Below are positions 1 to 8,198 of a stretch of DNA of 64,000 nt, in pieces (the first letter of the stretch is position 1; the number at the start of each line of letters is the position of its first letter). Below the pieces are notes generated by a model, which did not search any database, had not been told where the DNA came from, and worked only from the letters and a program-made list of their open reading frames with translations. Origin of the DNA: Bacillus sp. OV322 (GTDB lineage: Bacteria > Bacillota > Bacilli > Bacillales > DSM-1321). The stretch covers positions 395,510-459,509 of the forward strand of contig NZ_FOMA01000003.1 of assembly GCF_900112495.1 (NCBI RefSeq), written 5' to 3'. A program made the translations under genes and the position numbers.

Positions 1-2
1 AA

Positions 3-269
3 ATTTCAGCTAATTTATTACTATTAATTCATTTGGGGGTATTTAAATATTTCATTGGGGGAATAAAGCCGGGGAATATTGCAGCAGATCCCGAAAGAGA
101 TGCAAAATACTTATCCCAATCCGGAGAATGGGCTGGTATGATTGGACAGAGCATAAACGATATATTAACTGCTCCATGGATATTATTTAGCCCACTTTTA
201 CTATCAGTAATATTTTTAATAATAGTTAACGTACTGTCAAAACAGGAAGTTAAACTAGGCGAAAATTAG
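3..269 (+). CDS. C-terminal fragment of DppC/OppC-like peptide ABC transporter permease (5' cut by window edge)
   Basis: The frame is open from the left edge to TAG at 267-269, with only a weak internal TTG at 33, so this is most likely the 3' end of a longer gene. The visible protein has a soluble stretch (GEWAGMIGQSINDILTAPW) followed by one strongly hydrophobic helix (ILFSPLLLSVIFLIIVNVL) and a short charged tail. That arrangement matches the last periplasmic loop and last membrane helix of DppC/OppC-type permeases, which read E-W-x-x-M-(I/L)...TAPW followed by F-P/S and a helix. The role would be one half of the membrane channel of a peptide or nickel importer. The assignment rests on this motif only, and the partner subunits lie outside the window. 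Confidence 0.55.
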   Translation: MSANLLLLIHLGVFKYFIGGIKPGNIAADPERDAKYLSQSGEWAGMIGQSINDILTAPWILFSPLLLSVIFLIIVNVLSKQEVKLGEN

Positions 270-290
270 AAATTAAATACTTTTAAGAAA

Positions 291-316
291 AGCTGCTTCG
301 TAAACTTTGCTGCTTG
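291..316 (-). repeat. Terminal fragment of the intergenic palindromic repeat
   Basis: These bases resemble the reverse complement of the right outer end of the dispersed repeat described at 32387-32578 (AAAGTTTACGAAAACAGC type). Only this end is present. Confidence 0.35.
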
Positions 317-386
317 CGCGATAAATAGACCTTTTAACCTGGATTTATTTGGAATAATCGAAACCAACACTTTGGGAAAGAATAAC

Positions 387-423
387 AAAAAAAGCCATCC
401 TCATTTTGAGATGGCTTTTTTTG

Positions 424-425
<2 letters not shown>
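387..425. terminator. Bidirectional intrinsic terminator (permease / fer)
   Basis: A perfect hairpin (AAGCCATC / GATGGCTT) lies between an A-run and a T-run. It can stop the rightward permease transcript and the leftward fer transcript. Confidence 0.85.
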
Positions 426-732
<307 letters not shown>

Positions 733-737
733 TTACT

Positions 738-766
738 ATTGTAAAACTGAAATACAAACTTTTCAA
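738..766 (-). promoter_or_regulatory. SigA-type promoter of fer
   Basis: On the minus strand TTGAAA is followed by a 17-bp spacer and TACAAT, about 65 bases before the fer start codon. Confidence 0.65.
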
Positions 767-825
767 TAAAAATCTCTGATACAGCGAGCTGTAAAGAGGG
801 TTCCTGTATGTTTTTAGTTTGCGTT

Positions 826-936
826 ATGACCGTACACCCGTCACCTGAACGCTTACTGGGTCCAAGATAAGGCGAAAATCTTATCTTCCATTTTGGCTGT
901 TCGATGCGACAGCCGGTAATAAATTATCACGGTCAT
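826..936. ncRNA. Candidate structured RNA region upstream of ypbB (unidentified)
   Basis: The fer-ypbB gap (673-988) contains nested complementary segments. An outer 8-bp helix ATGACCGT (826-833) pairs with ACGGTCAT (929-936). It encloses a perfect 8-bp hairpin AAGATAAG/CTTATCTT (864-871 with 880-887) and a 6-bp hairpin GGCTGT/ACAGCC (895-900 with 909-914). A possible short ACCC/GGGT helix (836-839 with 858-861) completes a multi-branch junction. It lies upstream of the fer promoter, so if it is RNA it belongs to the ypbB leader or to a separate transcript. I recognise no known riboswitch class in it, and its function is unknown. Confidence 0.4.
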
Positions 937-988
937 TCCTGCAATTTGATACAATGGAACTAACTTTACTATAGGGTTGTGATGGACA

Positions 989-2062
989 TTGATTCGCCAC
1001 TATTTAGAGGTTGTTATTTTATATAGTATTAAAATGTTTAAAGGTGAACGCTCGGTTCATGGAATTTATCATATGCTAAAAGGAAAAAAATCGTCACAGA
1101 CCATCCAGGATGCACATTTCTTCCGCCTGTCTCCCTTATTTGGTACGGTTCCTTCGCTTTCTAGGGAAGAATTGATGAAAACAGCGGCAGGGCTTGAGAA
1201 TAATGGGCTGATTGATCCCGGAACAAGGGAAGATCATTTTCTTATCAGCCGGCAGGGAGAGGACCTGCTTACAGAGTATCTGGACAAACAGCCAATGCCG
1301 GCGGCGCTTAACGGATTGAAATTCCATAGTGATGCTTTTGCTTTTTGGGCACGGCTTTCATTGCTTATCCAATCCCTTTCGCATATTATTCGCTCCCAAA
1401 AATCCTTTTATCCGATTCAGCGGAATCTGGGCATACAAAGCTTTGTGAAACAATTTCTGTCTGGCGCAGGTAAAAATCGAGTTCTTTTGGCAGAACATCT
1501 TTTTTCGGAACTAGTCAGTCTTTTAGAAACAAGGGAAGCACTGGAACAGAAAATCTTTGTGCTGAAATTGTCCGGAAGCCACCGCATCGGCAATACATAT
1601 AATCAGATTGCTGCAGAGCTTGCAGATGATGAATGGCATATTAAATTTGTGTTTCTTGGCACCATCCATTTTATGATGGAGCAAATATCTATGGACAAGG
1701 GGGATTACCCTTTGCTTGCATCCTTGCTGAAAAATAAGGGGAACAGCAATAATGGTTCCTTGACACAATCGTCCAAAGCCACACTGGATTTTTTGGAAAA
1801 AGGCTATTCCCTGCAGGATATAGCGGGAATAAGGAAACTCAAGTCAAATACCATAGAGGACCATATTGTCGAAATCGCACTGGCAGACAAAGAGTTTCCG
1901 ATACATGACTATGTATCGGAGAAAGAAAAAATGCTCATCTTACGGGCAGCTGGCGAAAGTAAAACTAAACAGTTAAAATCCATTAAAATGCTGGTAAAAG
2001 ATGAAAGCATCAGCTTTTTTAAAATTCGTCTTGTGCTCGCTAAAGCAGGGGATAACTTATGA
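989..2062 (+). CDS. ypbB: YpbB, helix-turn-helix protein encoded upstream of RecS helicase
   Basis: A 357-residue cytosolic protein of unknown precise role that precedes recS in Bacillus. The N-terminal part (about residues 20-60, ERSVHGIYHMLKGKKSSQT) matches the start of B. subtilis YpbB. The C-terminal segment (about residues 268-310, EKGYSLQDIAGIRKLKSNTI) is a helix-turn-helix of the kind also found at the C-terminus of RecQ helicases. This suggests it supplies to RecS, in trans, the DNA-contacting domain that RecS lacks; that is inference. The start is TTG with AGGG upstream, and an in-frame TGA at 980 excludes longer forms. It overlaps recS by four bases (ATGA), which implies translational coupling. 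Confidence 0.85.
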   Translation: MIRHYLEVVILYSIKMFKGERSVHGIYHMLKGKKSSQTIQDAHFFRLSPLFGTVPSLSREELMKTAAGLENNGLIDPGTREDHFLISRQGEDLLTEYLDKQPMPAALNGLKFHSDAFAFWARLSLLIQSLSHIIRSQKSFYPIQRNLGIQSFVKQFLSGAGKNRVLLAEHLFSELVSLLETREALEQKIFVLKLSGSHRIGNTYNQIAAELADDEWHIKFVFLGTIHFMMEQISMDKGDYPLLASLLKNKGNSNNGSLTQSSKATLDFLEKGYSLQDIAGIRKLKSNTIEDHIVEIALADKEFPIHDYVSEKEKMLILRAAGESKTKQLKSIKMLVKDESISFFKIRLVLAKAGDNL

Positions 2063-3576
2063 ATCTACATGCAGCATTAAATAATTATTTTGGTTTTAAG
2101 GAATTCCGTCCCGGCCAGGAGGAAATCATTTCTTCTCTGCTGGACGGAGAAGACACAATTGGCATGCTGCCGACAGGGTCAGGTAAATCGTTATGCTACC
2201 AGCTTCCGGCATATCTGCTGAATAAGACGGTAATTATTGTGTCGCCGCTTCTGTCTTTGATGCAGGATCAGGCGGAACAGCTGAAAGCAGGTGGGGAAAA
2301 GAGTGTTTTGACCCTGAATTCCTTTTTATCTCCTGCTGAAAAAAGAAAGGCGATTGCAAACCTGCACGATTTCCGTTTCATATTTATGTCACCGGAAATG
2401 CTCGTACTTGAACATGTCAAGGCAGCTTTGATGCGTCTTGATATTGGATTGTTTGTCATTGATGAAGCTCACTGCATCTCTCAATGGGGCTATGACTTCA
2501 GGCCGGAGTATCTTGAACTTGGAGTGATAAGAGAGAAATTATCCAATCCGCTTACATTAGCACTTACAGCTACCGCAACAAGGGAAGTGAGGAGCGATAT
2601 CAAAGAAAAGCTGGGGCTTAGCTCATGCCGCGAAGTGATTTCCTCCGTGGACCGTGCCAATATCTCACTCATTGTGGAAAAGCATCATTCTTTTGATGAT
2701 AAATTAAACCGCTTAATCGAACTGGTCCAATCTTTACAGGGACCGGGCATTATATATTTTTCGAGTAAAAAGGCCGCGGAATCGTCAGCGCAAAAATTAT
2801 TGGAAATGGGGATAAAAGGGGTCGGCTGCTATCATGGGGGAATGGAGCAGGAAAATCGGATTCTGATCCAGCAGCAATTTCTAAACGGCCAGCTGAATAT
2901 CATCTGTTCAACATCTGCGTTTGGCATGGGTGTTAACAAGGAAAATGTCAGATTTGTCATCCATTTTCACACCCCAGCCAGCATGGAGTCATATGTCCAG
3001 GAAATCGGCAGGGCAGGACGGGACGGGTTAGAAAGTCTGGCAGTCCTCTTATACTCCGACGGAGATGAGGGCCTGCCCATTCGACTTTTGGAGCAGCAAT
3101 TTCCTCTTCCTGCCCAAATGGAGGCTGTTTTTTCCTACATAAATAATAATTGCGGAAATCCAGATGTGATGCTGCAGGAAGAGGAAAGGCTGATGATGGC
3201 ATACTCCCTGAATGAAACTCAGTGGGGTTTCATTAAACATTTCATCCAAAATAACCGATTGAAAAGTATAGGGGTTATACAAAGAGATATGGAAGAGTAT
3301 GCAGCTGACAGAACGCAATACAATATGAAAAAGTTTCATCGCTTTTTCGGATGGCTGCACAGTTCATTGTGCAGGCGTACAGGAATTATGGAATATTTTG
3401 AAGAGGAGCAGGCAGGCAAGAAGGTAAAGGATTGCTGTGACCATTGCGGATTGAGGGCAGAGGACTTTTTTAAAAGCATCCCAGATCAAGGTAATCACGG
3501 GAACAGCCTTAACTTCAGCTGGAAAGAAGAATTGTCCCGCTTTTTGCTTTTGAAAGATGTTCAAGATGAAAAATAA
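2059..3576 (+). CDS. recS: RecQ-family ATP-dependent DNA helicase RecS
   Basis: A 505-residue 3'-5' DNA helicase of the RecQ superfamily acting in recombination and replication-fork repair. Visible motifs are Walker A PTGSGKS (residues 38-44), DEAH at 135-138 followed by CISQWGYDFRPEY, LTATAT (motif III), and QEIGRAGRDG (motif VI). The C-terminal zinc-binding cysteines include KDCCDHCG. There is no HRDC domain, and the length fits the short RecS form (about 496 aa in B. subtilis) rather than the longer RecQ (YocI). The start ATG overlaps the ypbB stop, and the 3' end overlaps the next gene. Confidence 0.95.
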   Translation: MNLHAALNNYFGFKEFRPGQEEIISSLLDGEDTIGMLPTGSGKSLCYQLPAYLLNKTVIIVSPLLSLMQDQAEQLKAGGEKSVLTLNSFLSPAEKRKAIANLHDFRFIFMSPEMLVLEHVKAALMRLDIGLFVIDEAHCISQWGYDFRPEYLELGVIREKLSNPLTLALTATATREVRSDIKEKLGLSSCREVISSVDRANISLIVEKHHSFDDKLNRLIELVQSLQGPGIIYFSSKKAAESSAQKLLEMGIKGVGCYHGGMEQENRILIQQQFLNGQLNIICSTSAFGMGVNKENVRFVIHFHTPASMESYVQEIGRAGRDGLESLAVLLYSDGDEGLPIRLLEQQFPLPAQMEAVFSYINNNCGNPDVMLQEEERLMMAYSLNETQWGFIKHFIQNNRLKSIGVIQRDMEEYAADRTQYNMKKFHRFFGWLHSSLCRRTGIMEYFEEEQAGKKVKDCCDHCGLRAEDFFKSIPDQGNHGNSLNFSWKEELSRFLLLKDVQDEK

Positions 3577-4147
3577 ACAAGCGGAATTAATCAAACAGCT
3601 CTCGGATAAACAGCTTATCTATAACTTATTTATTACGCAGCTGATATTATTGGCGGCATCCCTGCTTTTAGGTCTATTTTTATTCCCGGATATTGCGTCA
3701 TTTGCCGCTTTGTTCAGGATAAGCGACATCAATATTGCGGTGATTGGACTGCCGGCAGGAGCAGCTGTTGTGGTTTTTGATATAATCATGATGAAAACCA
3801 TCCCTGCTTCCTGGCAGGATGATGGAGGCGTCAACGAAAGGATTTTTAAAAGCCTTAGTTATCCGCTGGTGCCTGCAGCTGCCCTGATTGTCGCTTTTTG
3901 CGAAGAAGTGCTGTTTCGCGGGGTAATCCAGACAAATATTGGGCTAGTTTGGACAAGCGTTATATTTGCGCTCGTTCATTACCGTTATTTATTTAAATTG
4001 TATCTGCTCGTGAACATCACCGGCCTTAGCTTTTTTATCGGCTGGATTTATAGCGTAACTGGAAATTTAATAGTAACAATCACTGCCCATTTTATTATTG
4101 ATTTCATCTTGGGAATTATACTGAAAAATAAGCAGGGAAAAGCCTGA
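3566..4147 (+). CDS. ypbD: CPBP-family intramembrane metalloprotease-like protein YpbD
   Basis: A polytopic membrane protein of about 193 residues with the CPBP/CAAX-protease (ABI) signature: EEVLFRG (glutamates near residues 113-114), a histidine in ALVHYRY (about 138) and a histidine in TAHFIID (about 178). These three elements form the presumed catalytic metal site. Family members cleave membrane-associated substrates in eukaryotes, but the substrate here is unknown. The start is uncertain: ATG 3557 has the GAAAG ribosome site immediately adjacent, while ATG 3566 has it nine bases upstream, so 3566 is preferred. The reading frame overlaps the end of recS, indicating an operon. Confidence 0.8.
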   Translation: MKNKQAELIKQLSDKQLIYNLFITQLILLAASLLLGLFLFPDIASFAALFRISDINIAVIGLPAGAAVVVFDIIMMKTIPASWQDDGGVNERIFKSLSYPLVPAAALIVAFCEEVLFRGVIQTNIGLVWTSVIFALVHYRYLFKLYLLVNITGLSFFIGWIYSVTGNLIVTITAHFIIDFILGIILKNKQGKA

Positions 4148-4162
4148 AGAAAGAGGATGTTT

Positions 4163-4927
4163 ATGGACACGGAAAGAACTTCACAGCAAGATCAAGCCCA
4201 TGAGCTGAGAACGAAAGCAGAGAGGCTGAAAACAAATCCGCCTCTGCCAAGCAGAAGTGAAATACATCGAAATAAAAAAAAGAAGACCAAATTGAAAATC
4301 AAATTTCCTCTGCTTAAGCTGCTGGCCTTATTTTTTATTCTTTTGCCGATTACCATTTACTTTTTGAATGCACATTTAAAAAGTCCCTTAAAGATACTTT
4401 CTCATTCTGAGCCATCCAATGTTGAGCAGGTGGAAATTGTCGATGAACCTGTAAGCACAGCTGGGGAAATTGAGAAAGATGCATCAGGGAAAACGGAAAA
4501 GAAATCCGCCGACTCTGTAAAAACGGAAAATCAAAGCGCGCCGCAGAAAGCCGAATCAGCTTCTCCGGCACTTGATAGGAATGCAAAGACAGCTTCCGCA
4601 GCACCTGAGAAGAAAGCAGTGCCTGCTTTGCCGGCACCAGAGAAGAAAGCTGAAACAGCCTCAGCAGCGCCCAAGAAAGCTGAAACCGTAAGGGCGCAGA
4701 AAAAGGCAGCTCCTGCCTACAGCGGAAAAGCAAATAGTGCGCCGGCTGCTTCTGCAAGCCACTATAAAATCCTGCTGCACACCGTAAAACCGCAGGAAAC
4801 CATGTACCATATTTCAATGACATATTATCATTCAAAGGACGGCATACCGCTTATAATGAAATGGAATCACTTGTCTGGCTACGATTTAGCAGCGGGCCAA
4901 ATACTTAAAATCCCGATTAAACAATAA
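4163..4927 (+). CDS. ypbE: LysM-domain membrane protein YpbE
   Basis: A bitopic protein of about 254 residues. It has a charged cytoplasmic N-terminus rich in lysine (residues 1-48), one membrane helix (LLKLLALFFILLPITIYFL), then an Ala/Lys/Glu/Pro-rich low-complexity linker with repeated PEKKA units. The C-terminal LysM module (about the last 50 residues, HTVKPQETMYHISMTYY...AAGQILKIPI) would bind peptidoglycan. The layout and the LysM sequence match B. subtilis YpbE. The linker presumably spans the wall; function beyond wall binding is not known. ATG 4163 is preferred over 4157 because AGAGG is six bases upstream of it. Confidence 0.85.
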   Translation: MDTERTSQQDQAHELRTKAERLKTNPPLPSRSEIHRNKKKKTKLKIKFPLLKLLALFFILLPITIYFLNAHLKSPLKILSHSEPSNVEQVEIVDEPVSTAGEIEKDASGKTEKKSADSVKTENQSAPQKAESASPALDRNAKTASAAPEKKAVPALPAPEKKAETASAAPKKAETVRAQKKAAPAYSGKANSAPAASASHYKILLHTVKPQETMYHISMTYYHSKDGIPLIMKWNHLSGYDLAAGQILKIPIKQ

Positions 4928-5006
4928 ACCCAGGAATTTCATGTTTTATGCAAAGCTGCATGGCATGGCCATTCAATAATACAGGAAAAGCGATGTTGAA
5001 TTTGCC

Positions 5007-5084
5007 GTTGACTGGAACGCAGGGATGCGTGTTCTAAGGGAGCATATTATGGTCCTGCAGGATTGTGCACCTGCTCCAGTCAAC
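5007..5084. other. Long inverted repeat in the ypbE-ypbF gap
   Basis: GTTGACTGGAACGCAGG (5007-5023) is complementary to CCTGCTCCAGTCAAC (5070-5084), with 10 perfect pairs and then two bulged bases. It lies between the ypbE stop and the terminator at 5114, so it may be a 3' UTR structure. The 73-codon frame across it (5025-5246) has no recognisable product. The rest of the 730-bp gap holds the palindromic repeat (5166-5326); 5327-5657 shows no further gene. Confidence 0.4.
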
Positions 5085-5113
5085 AAAGTGCAAACATCAA
5101 TAATGTACATTAA

Positions 5114-5152
5114 CAAAGCCGATTTTAAAGGAATCCGGCTTTATTTGTTTTT
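5114..5152 (+). terminator. Intrinsic terminator after ypbE
   Basis: Stem AAAGCC-GATT / AATCCGGCTTT followed by a T-rich run. Confidence 0.6.
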
Positions 5153-5165
5153 CTGTTTTCGAATA

Positions 5166-5326
5166 GCTATTTTCGTACACTTTGCAGATATGGAAAAAGC
5201 CGGTCGACCGCTCCAGGATGCTCGCTTTCCGCGGGGAGGGCGGTGAGCCTCCTTAGGCTGCGCCTGCGGAGACACCCTCCCGCAAATGTAAACAGGTTTC
5301 TCGTACCTTACACTTCAATCAACCTG
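5166..5326 (-). repeat. Intergenic palindromic repeat, inverted copy
   Basis: Read on the minus strand it starts GGTTGATTGAAGTGTAAGG and runs through CTCACCGCCCTCCCCGCGG and AAGCGAGCATCCTGGAGCGG to the outer end (AAAGTGTACGAAAATAGC). Its central portion is the most palindromic part. The same order of blocks recurs at seven other sites. Confidence 0.7.
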
Positions 5327-5657
5327 ATATAACAATGCGTTCGCTTCGCGGAAATCATTAAAGTACAGCAATCTTTAAAAAAAGCCTTTTTAAATATTCT
5401 TTGATTTTCGTCCATTCGTATTGGCAGCAACTTACGAACTCCTCCATCACTCCTTGTTCATGCCTTGCTTTCACGTATGTTATTTCGCAGTGAAATCAAA
5501 AATCCCTTTTAAAAAACAACAAAGTTAACGAAAACAGTCGTGTTTAAAAATCATCCTGTAAGAAGGAATACCAGCCAGGTGCCTTTCTTCACGGAATATA
5601 TTTGGTACAAGCGCATATAGTTTTCCTGTAAGAAAGTTTATAAGGAGGCAGACTGTC

Positions 5658-6116
5658 ATGGAATCTGCGATTATATTGCTTGATGAAAATACAGATCAGG
5701 CAACAAGGCAAATGCTTCAGAAAGTAATTGAGAAAAAAAGAAAATATGAACGCTTAAAAAACAAGCATATTTTCAGCATTTGGACCTCTATGATTATGGC
5801 TGTCCTATTGTTTGGGTATGTGTATTATTATATTGTTGTACCATATTCTTCTTCTTTTTTTACTATGTTTTCAATGTTTGTTGACCGTTTTTCGCACTTT
5901 GTATTTTTATCAGCTTCAATAGGCATGTATGGGTACATGCTTATGGTTAAAAAGAAATTGGATAAAGCTGAAAAAGAGTTTCATGGCTTGCGCTGTGAAA
6001 TTATTGATAAAAGCAAGGATCTATGGAAAAAGGAACAGGAGTGGAAAAACCGCCATAAGGTATTTGAAATGATGAAAAGCAACTATGATATAAACCTATA
6101 TCATGAAAGTAAATAA
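5658..6116 (+). CDS. ypbF: YpbF family membrane protein (DUF2663)
   Basis: A 152-residue protein matching B. subtilis YpbF in position and layout. It has an amphipathic lysine-rich N-terminus, two membrane helices (about residues 39-63, SIWTSMIMAVLLFGYVYYYI, and 70-97), and a C-terminal charged helical segment (100-145) that could form a coiled coil. No catalytic motif is visible and no function is established. AAGGAGG stands upstream of the ATG. It appears monocistronic, ending in the hairpin at 6127-6157. Confidence 0.75.
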   Translation: MESAIILLDENTDQATRQMLQKVIEKKRKYERLKNKHIFSIWTSMIMAVLLFGYVYYYIVVPYSSSFFTMFSMFVDRFSHFVFLSASIGMYGYMLMVKKKLDKAEKEFHGLRCEIIDKSKDLWKKEQEWKNRHKVFEMMKSNYDINLYHESK

Positions 6117-6126
6117 ATACATGGAT

Positions 6127-6157
6127 ATTCTCTCTTTTATGAGGGGATTTTTTTTTC
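6127..6157 (+). terminator. Intrinsic terminator after ypbF
   Basis: ATTCTCTC pairs with GAGGGGAT (two G-U pairs), followed by nine T residues. Confidence 0.75.
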
Positions 6158-6329
6158 TAAGAGGCCTGGAGAGTATTTCGTGAAGGCTGAGGCGCAGTCA
6201 GTCATACAAAACTTGCGCTGGCAGTCATTTATAGATAGTGTAGGAATATATAGGTATGTCAATAATCAATGTATCGAATAACGCTGTTTTTAAAATGAGA
6301 TCTTATTAGAGGGAAGGTTTGCTTTTGCG

Positions 6330-7139
6330 ATGATTTTATTAATATGCCTTGCAGTTATTGCAGCAACTTCTGCTGTGATGATAGTGATTATGTACAGAAA
6401 TGCTTTTTTGGACCGTGTATTGTCGGAAGATCTGACATTCCCGCAATTTCCTGAATCCTTTGGGAAGGTTACGGTCTTTTTTATTTCTGATATACATAGA
6501 AGAAGGGTTACGGATAAGCTGATCAGGGAAGTCAAGGGAAAAGCCGATATGGTGATACTTGGGGGAGATATTAGAGAAGGCGGCGTTGCCTTAAAACAGG
6601 CAGAAGACAATATCATTAAGCTTAAAGAAGCGGGGCCTCTCTATTTCGTATGGGGCAACAATGATTATGAAGGTGACTATCATTCACTTGATGCTATGCT
6701 TCTGGATCATGGAGTCAGGATTCTTGATAATACTGCGGTATCTTTTCAATCAGAACAGGGCGAGAAGTTTTCGCTGATTGGCATTGATGATATCAGCGAG
6801 GAACGGGACCGGCTTGATTTAGCGCTTTCTGATGCCGAAAAAGGGACTTTCCGGATATTGGTCTCACATAATCCTATAGTGAAAAAACAAATTGAAGACG
6901 AACATAATATCAGTCTGGTATTATCCGGTCATACGCATGGGGGGCAGATCAGGGTATTCGGGTATGGCCCCTATGAAATCGGCAGCATTTACACTGAAGG
7001 AGATTGTGTATATCTAACAAGCAATGGCTACGGGACAAGTACGGTTCCTCTCAGGCTTGGGGCCAAACCGGAAACGCATATCATCACGATCCAAAAGGGA
7101 GAGAAGACCTCAGCTAGAAGAAATGAGCCGCAAATGTAG
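6330..7139 (+). CDS. ypbG: Membrane-anchored calcineurin-like metallophosphoesterase YpbG
   Basis: A 269-residue enzyme with an N-terminal membrane anchor (residues 1-21) and a binuclear metal phosphoesterase domain. Motifs in order: D54-x-H56 (ISDIHRR), GGD 78-80, GNND 109-112, VSHNP, and SGHTHGGQ with the paired histidines. The Asn-Asp in place of the usual GNH[DE] histidine is seen in some membrane-bound YkuE-like members. The substrate is not known. It matches B. subtilis YpbG by position. The gene stands apart from ypbF (213-bp gap) and is followed after 86 bp by the MerR/B12 regulator. Confidence 0.85.
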   Translation: MILLICLAVIAATSAVMIVIMYRNAFLDRVLSEDLTFPQFPESFGKVTVFFISDIHRRRVTDKLIREVKGKADMVILGGDIREGGVALKQAEDNIIKLKEAGPLYFVWGNNDYEGDYHSLDAMLLDHGVRILDNTAVSFQSEQGEKFSLIGIDDISEERDRLDLALSDAEKGTFRILVSHNPIVKKQIEDEHNISLVLSGHTHGGQIRVFGYGPYEIGSIYTEGDCVYLTSNGYGTSTVPLRLGAKPETHIITIQKGEKTSARRNEPQM

Positions 7140-7173
7140 CGTGCAGCCTATTTGAATTTTACATCGCTTATAT

Positions 7174-7205
7174 AATGTTCTATACTTTTTTCAATAGAAC
7201 GTTCT
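7174..7205. promoter_or_regulatory. Palindromic operator over the litR-like promoter
   Basis: GTTCTAT (7177-7183) and ATAGAAC (7194-7200) form a perfect inverted repeat that extends to 9 of 10 matches outward. The next bases (AGAACGTTCT, 7196-7205) make a second perfect palindrome, giving three GTTCT half-sites. The first half-site abuts a TATAAT box at 7171-7176. This is a plausible autoregulatory site for the MerR/B12 protein encoded at 7226. Confidence 0.6.
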
Positions 7206-7225
7206 GGATGGAGGACATATGAAGG

Positions 7226-8131
7226 ATGCAGGAAGGAAAATACAATATTAAAGCAGTTTCTAAAATGCTTGACATAATGCCGGGTACCTTGCGTGCCTGG
7301 GAACGGAGATATAAAGTAATTGCCCCTGTAAGGAATGAATCTGGGCATCGATTATATACAGATCAGCATGTGAAGACACTGAAATGGCTGATTGCCAAAG
7401 TAAACCAGGGATTTACCATTTCCCAGGCTATTTCTCTTTTGGACAGGGATGACACCAAAGAAGAAAGTGATGATCATCCCGATGAGGGTCCTCAGGAAAA
7501 GAACCTGGGGGAAGAGCTTCTTCAGGCTCTTTTAAGCTTTGATGAAACAAAGGCACATGGAATTATCAACCAGGCTTTTGGTATGTATACAATTGAACAG
7601 GCTGTCGTGAACATTTTAGGCTCGCTTCTGGTCCAGATAGGGGATATGTGGGAAAAAGGAGAAATTACATCTGCCCACGAGCATTTTGCATCTTCTGTAT
7701 TAAGAAGCAGGATCAGCTTTATTATGCACACCCTGCCGGTCAACAGCATGCTGCCTAAAGTGATAACAGTCTGTGCTCCGGGAGAATGGCATGAATTTGG
7801 ATTGCTTATTTTTTCATTGTTTTTAAAAAGAAAAGGATATCAAACGGTCTACTTAGGGCCAAGCATTGCAGAAAAAGATCTTTTTGTTGTCCTTGATATC
7901 ATCAAACCTAAAGGGCTGTTTTTTTCCTGCACCATGATCGATTGCCTAAACCCTGCACTCGGGCTGATCGGCGAACTGAAAAAGCAGTTTCCTGATCTTG
8001 CTGTGGGAATTGGCGGTGCGGCTGTTGATGCCTCTTCACCCGCTGTCTTAAAAAAGTACAAAGATTGCCTTGTCGGAAATTCCCGCACTGAATGGGAAAA
8101 CTGGCTGGATGCGTCTATTCAAACCTCTTAG
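7226..8131 (+). CDS. MerR-family regulator with cobalamin-binding domain, CarH/LitR-type photoreceptor
   Basis: A 301-residue regulator. Residues 1-70 are a MerR winged helix (YNIKAVSKML...LRAWERRY...GHRLYTDQHV). An acidic linker (71-95) leads to a four-helix B12-capping domain and a Rossmann B12-binding domain. Key signatures are W142-x9-E152-H153, the Trp-x9-Glu-His motif of adenosylcobalamin light sensors, and E187-x-H189-x2-G192, the E/DxHxxG motif that supplies the lower axial histidine. In the CarH family, dark tetramers bound to adenosylcobalamin repress DNA and light breaks them apart. The residue after the Trp is Glu here, where Thermus CarH as I recall has the His of its photoproduct. 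Targets beyond its own promoter are not evident; it stands between ypbG and mecB. Confidence 0.85.
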   Translation: MQEGKYNIKAVSKMLDIMPGTLRAWERRYKVIAPVRNESGHRLYTDQHVKTLKWLIAKVNQGFTISQAISLLDRDDTKEESDDHPDEGPQEKNLGEELLQALLSFDETKAHGIINQAFGMYTIEQAVVNILGSLLVQIGDMWEKGEITSAHEHFASSVLRSRISFIMHTLPVNSMLPKVITVCAPGEWHEFGLLIFSLFLKRKGYQTVYLGPSIAEKDLFVVLDIIKPKGLFFSCTMIDCLNPALGLIGELKKQFPDLAVGIGGAAVDASSPAVLKKYKDCLVGNSRTEWENWLDASIQTS

Positions 8132-8198
8132 GATATATGCACCCCAGATAGCCGCCTTCATATGATATATGAAGATGGTATCCAGGGGGCATTTTTTT

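Noticed and set aside
5025..5246. 73-codon plus-strand frame after ypbE
   Set aside because: It runs through the inverted repeat, the terminator and the palindromic repeat, has no family resemblance and no good ribosome site.
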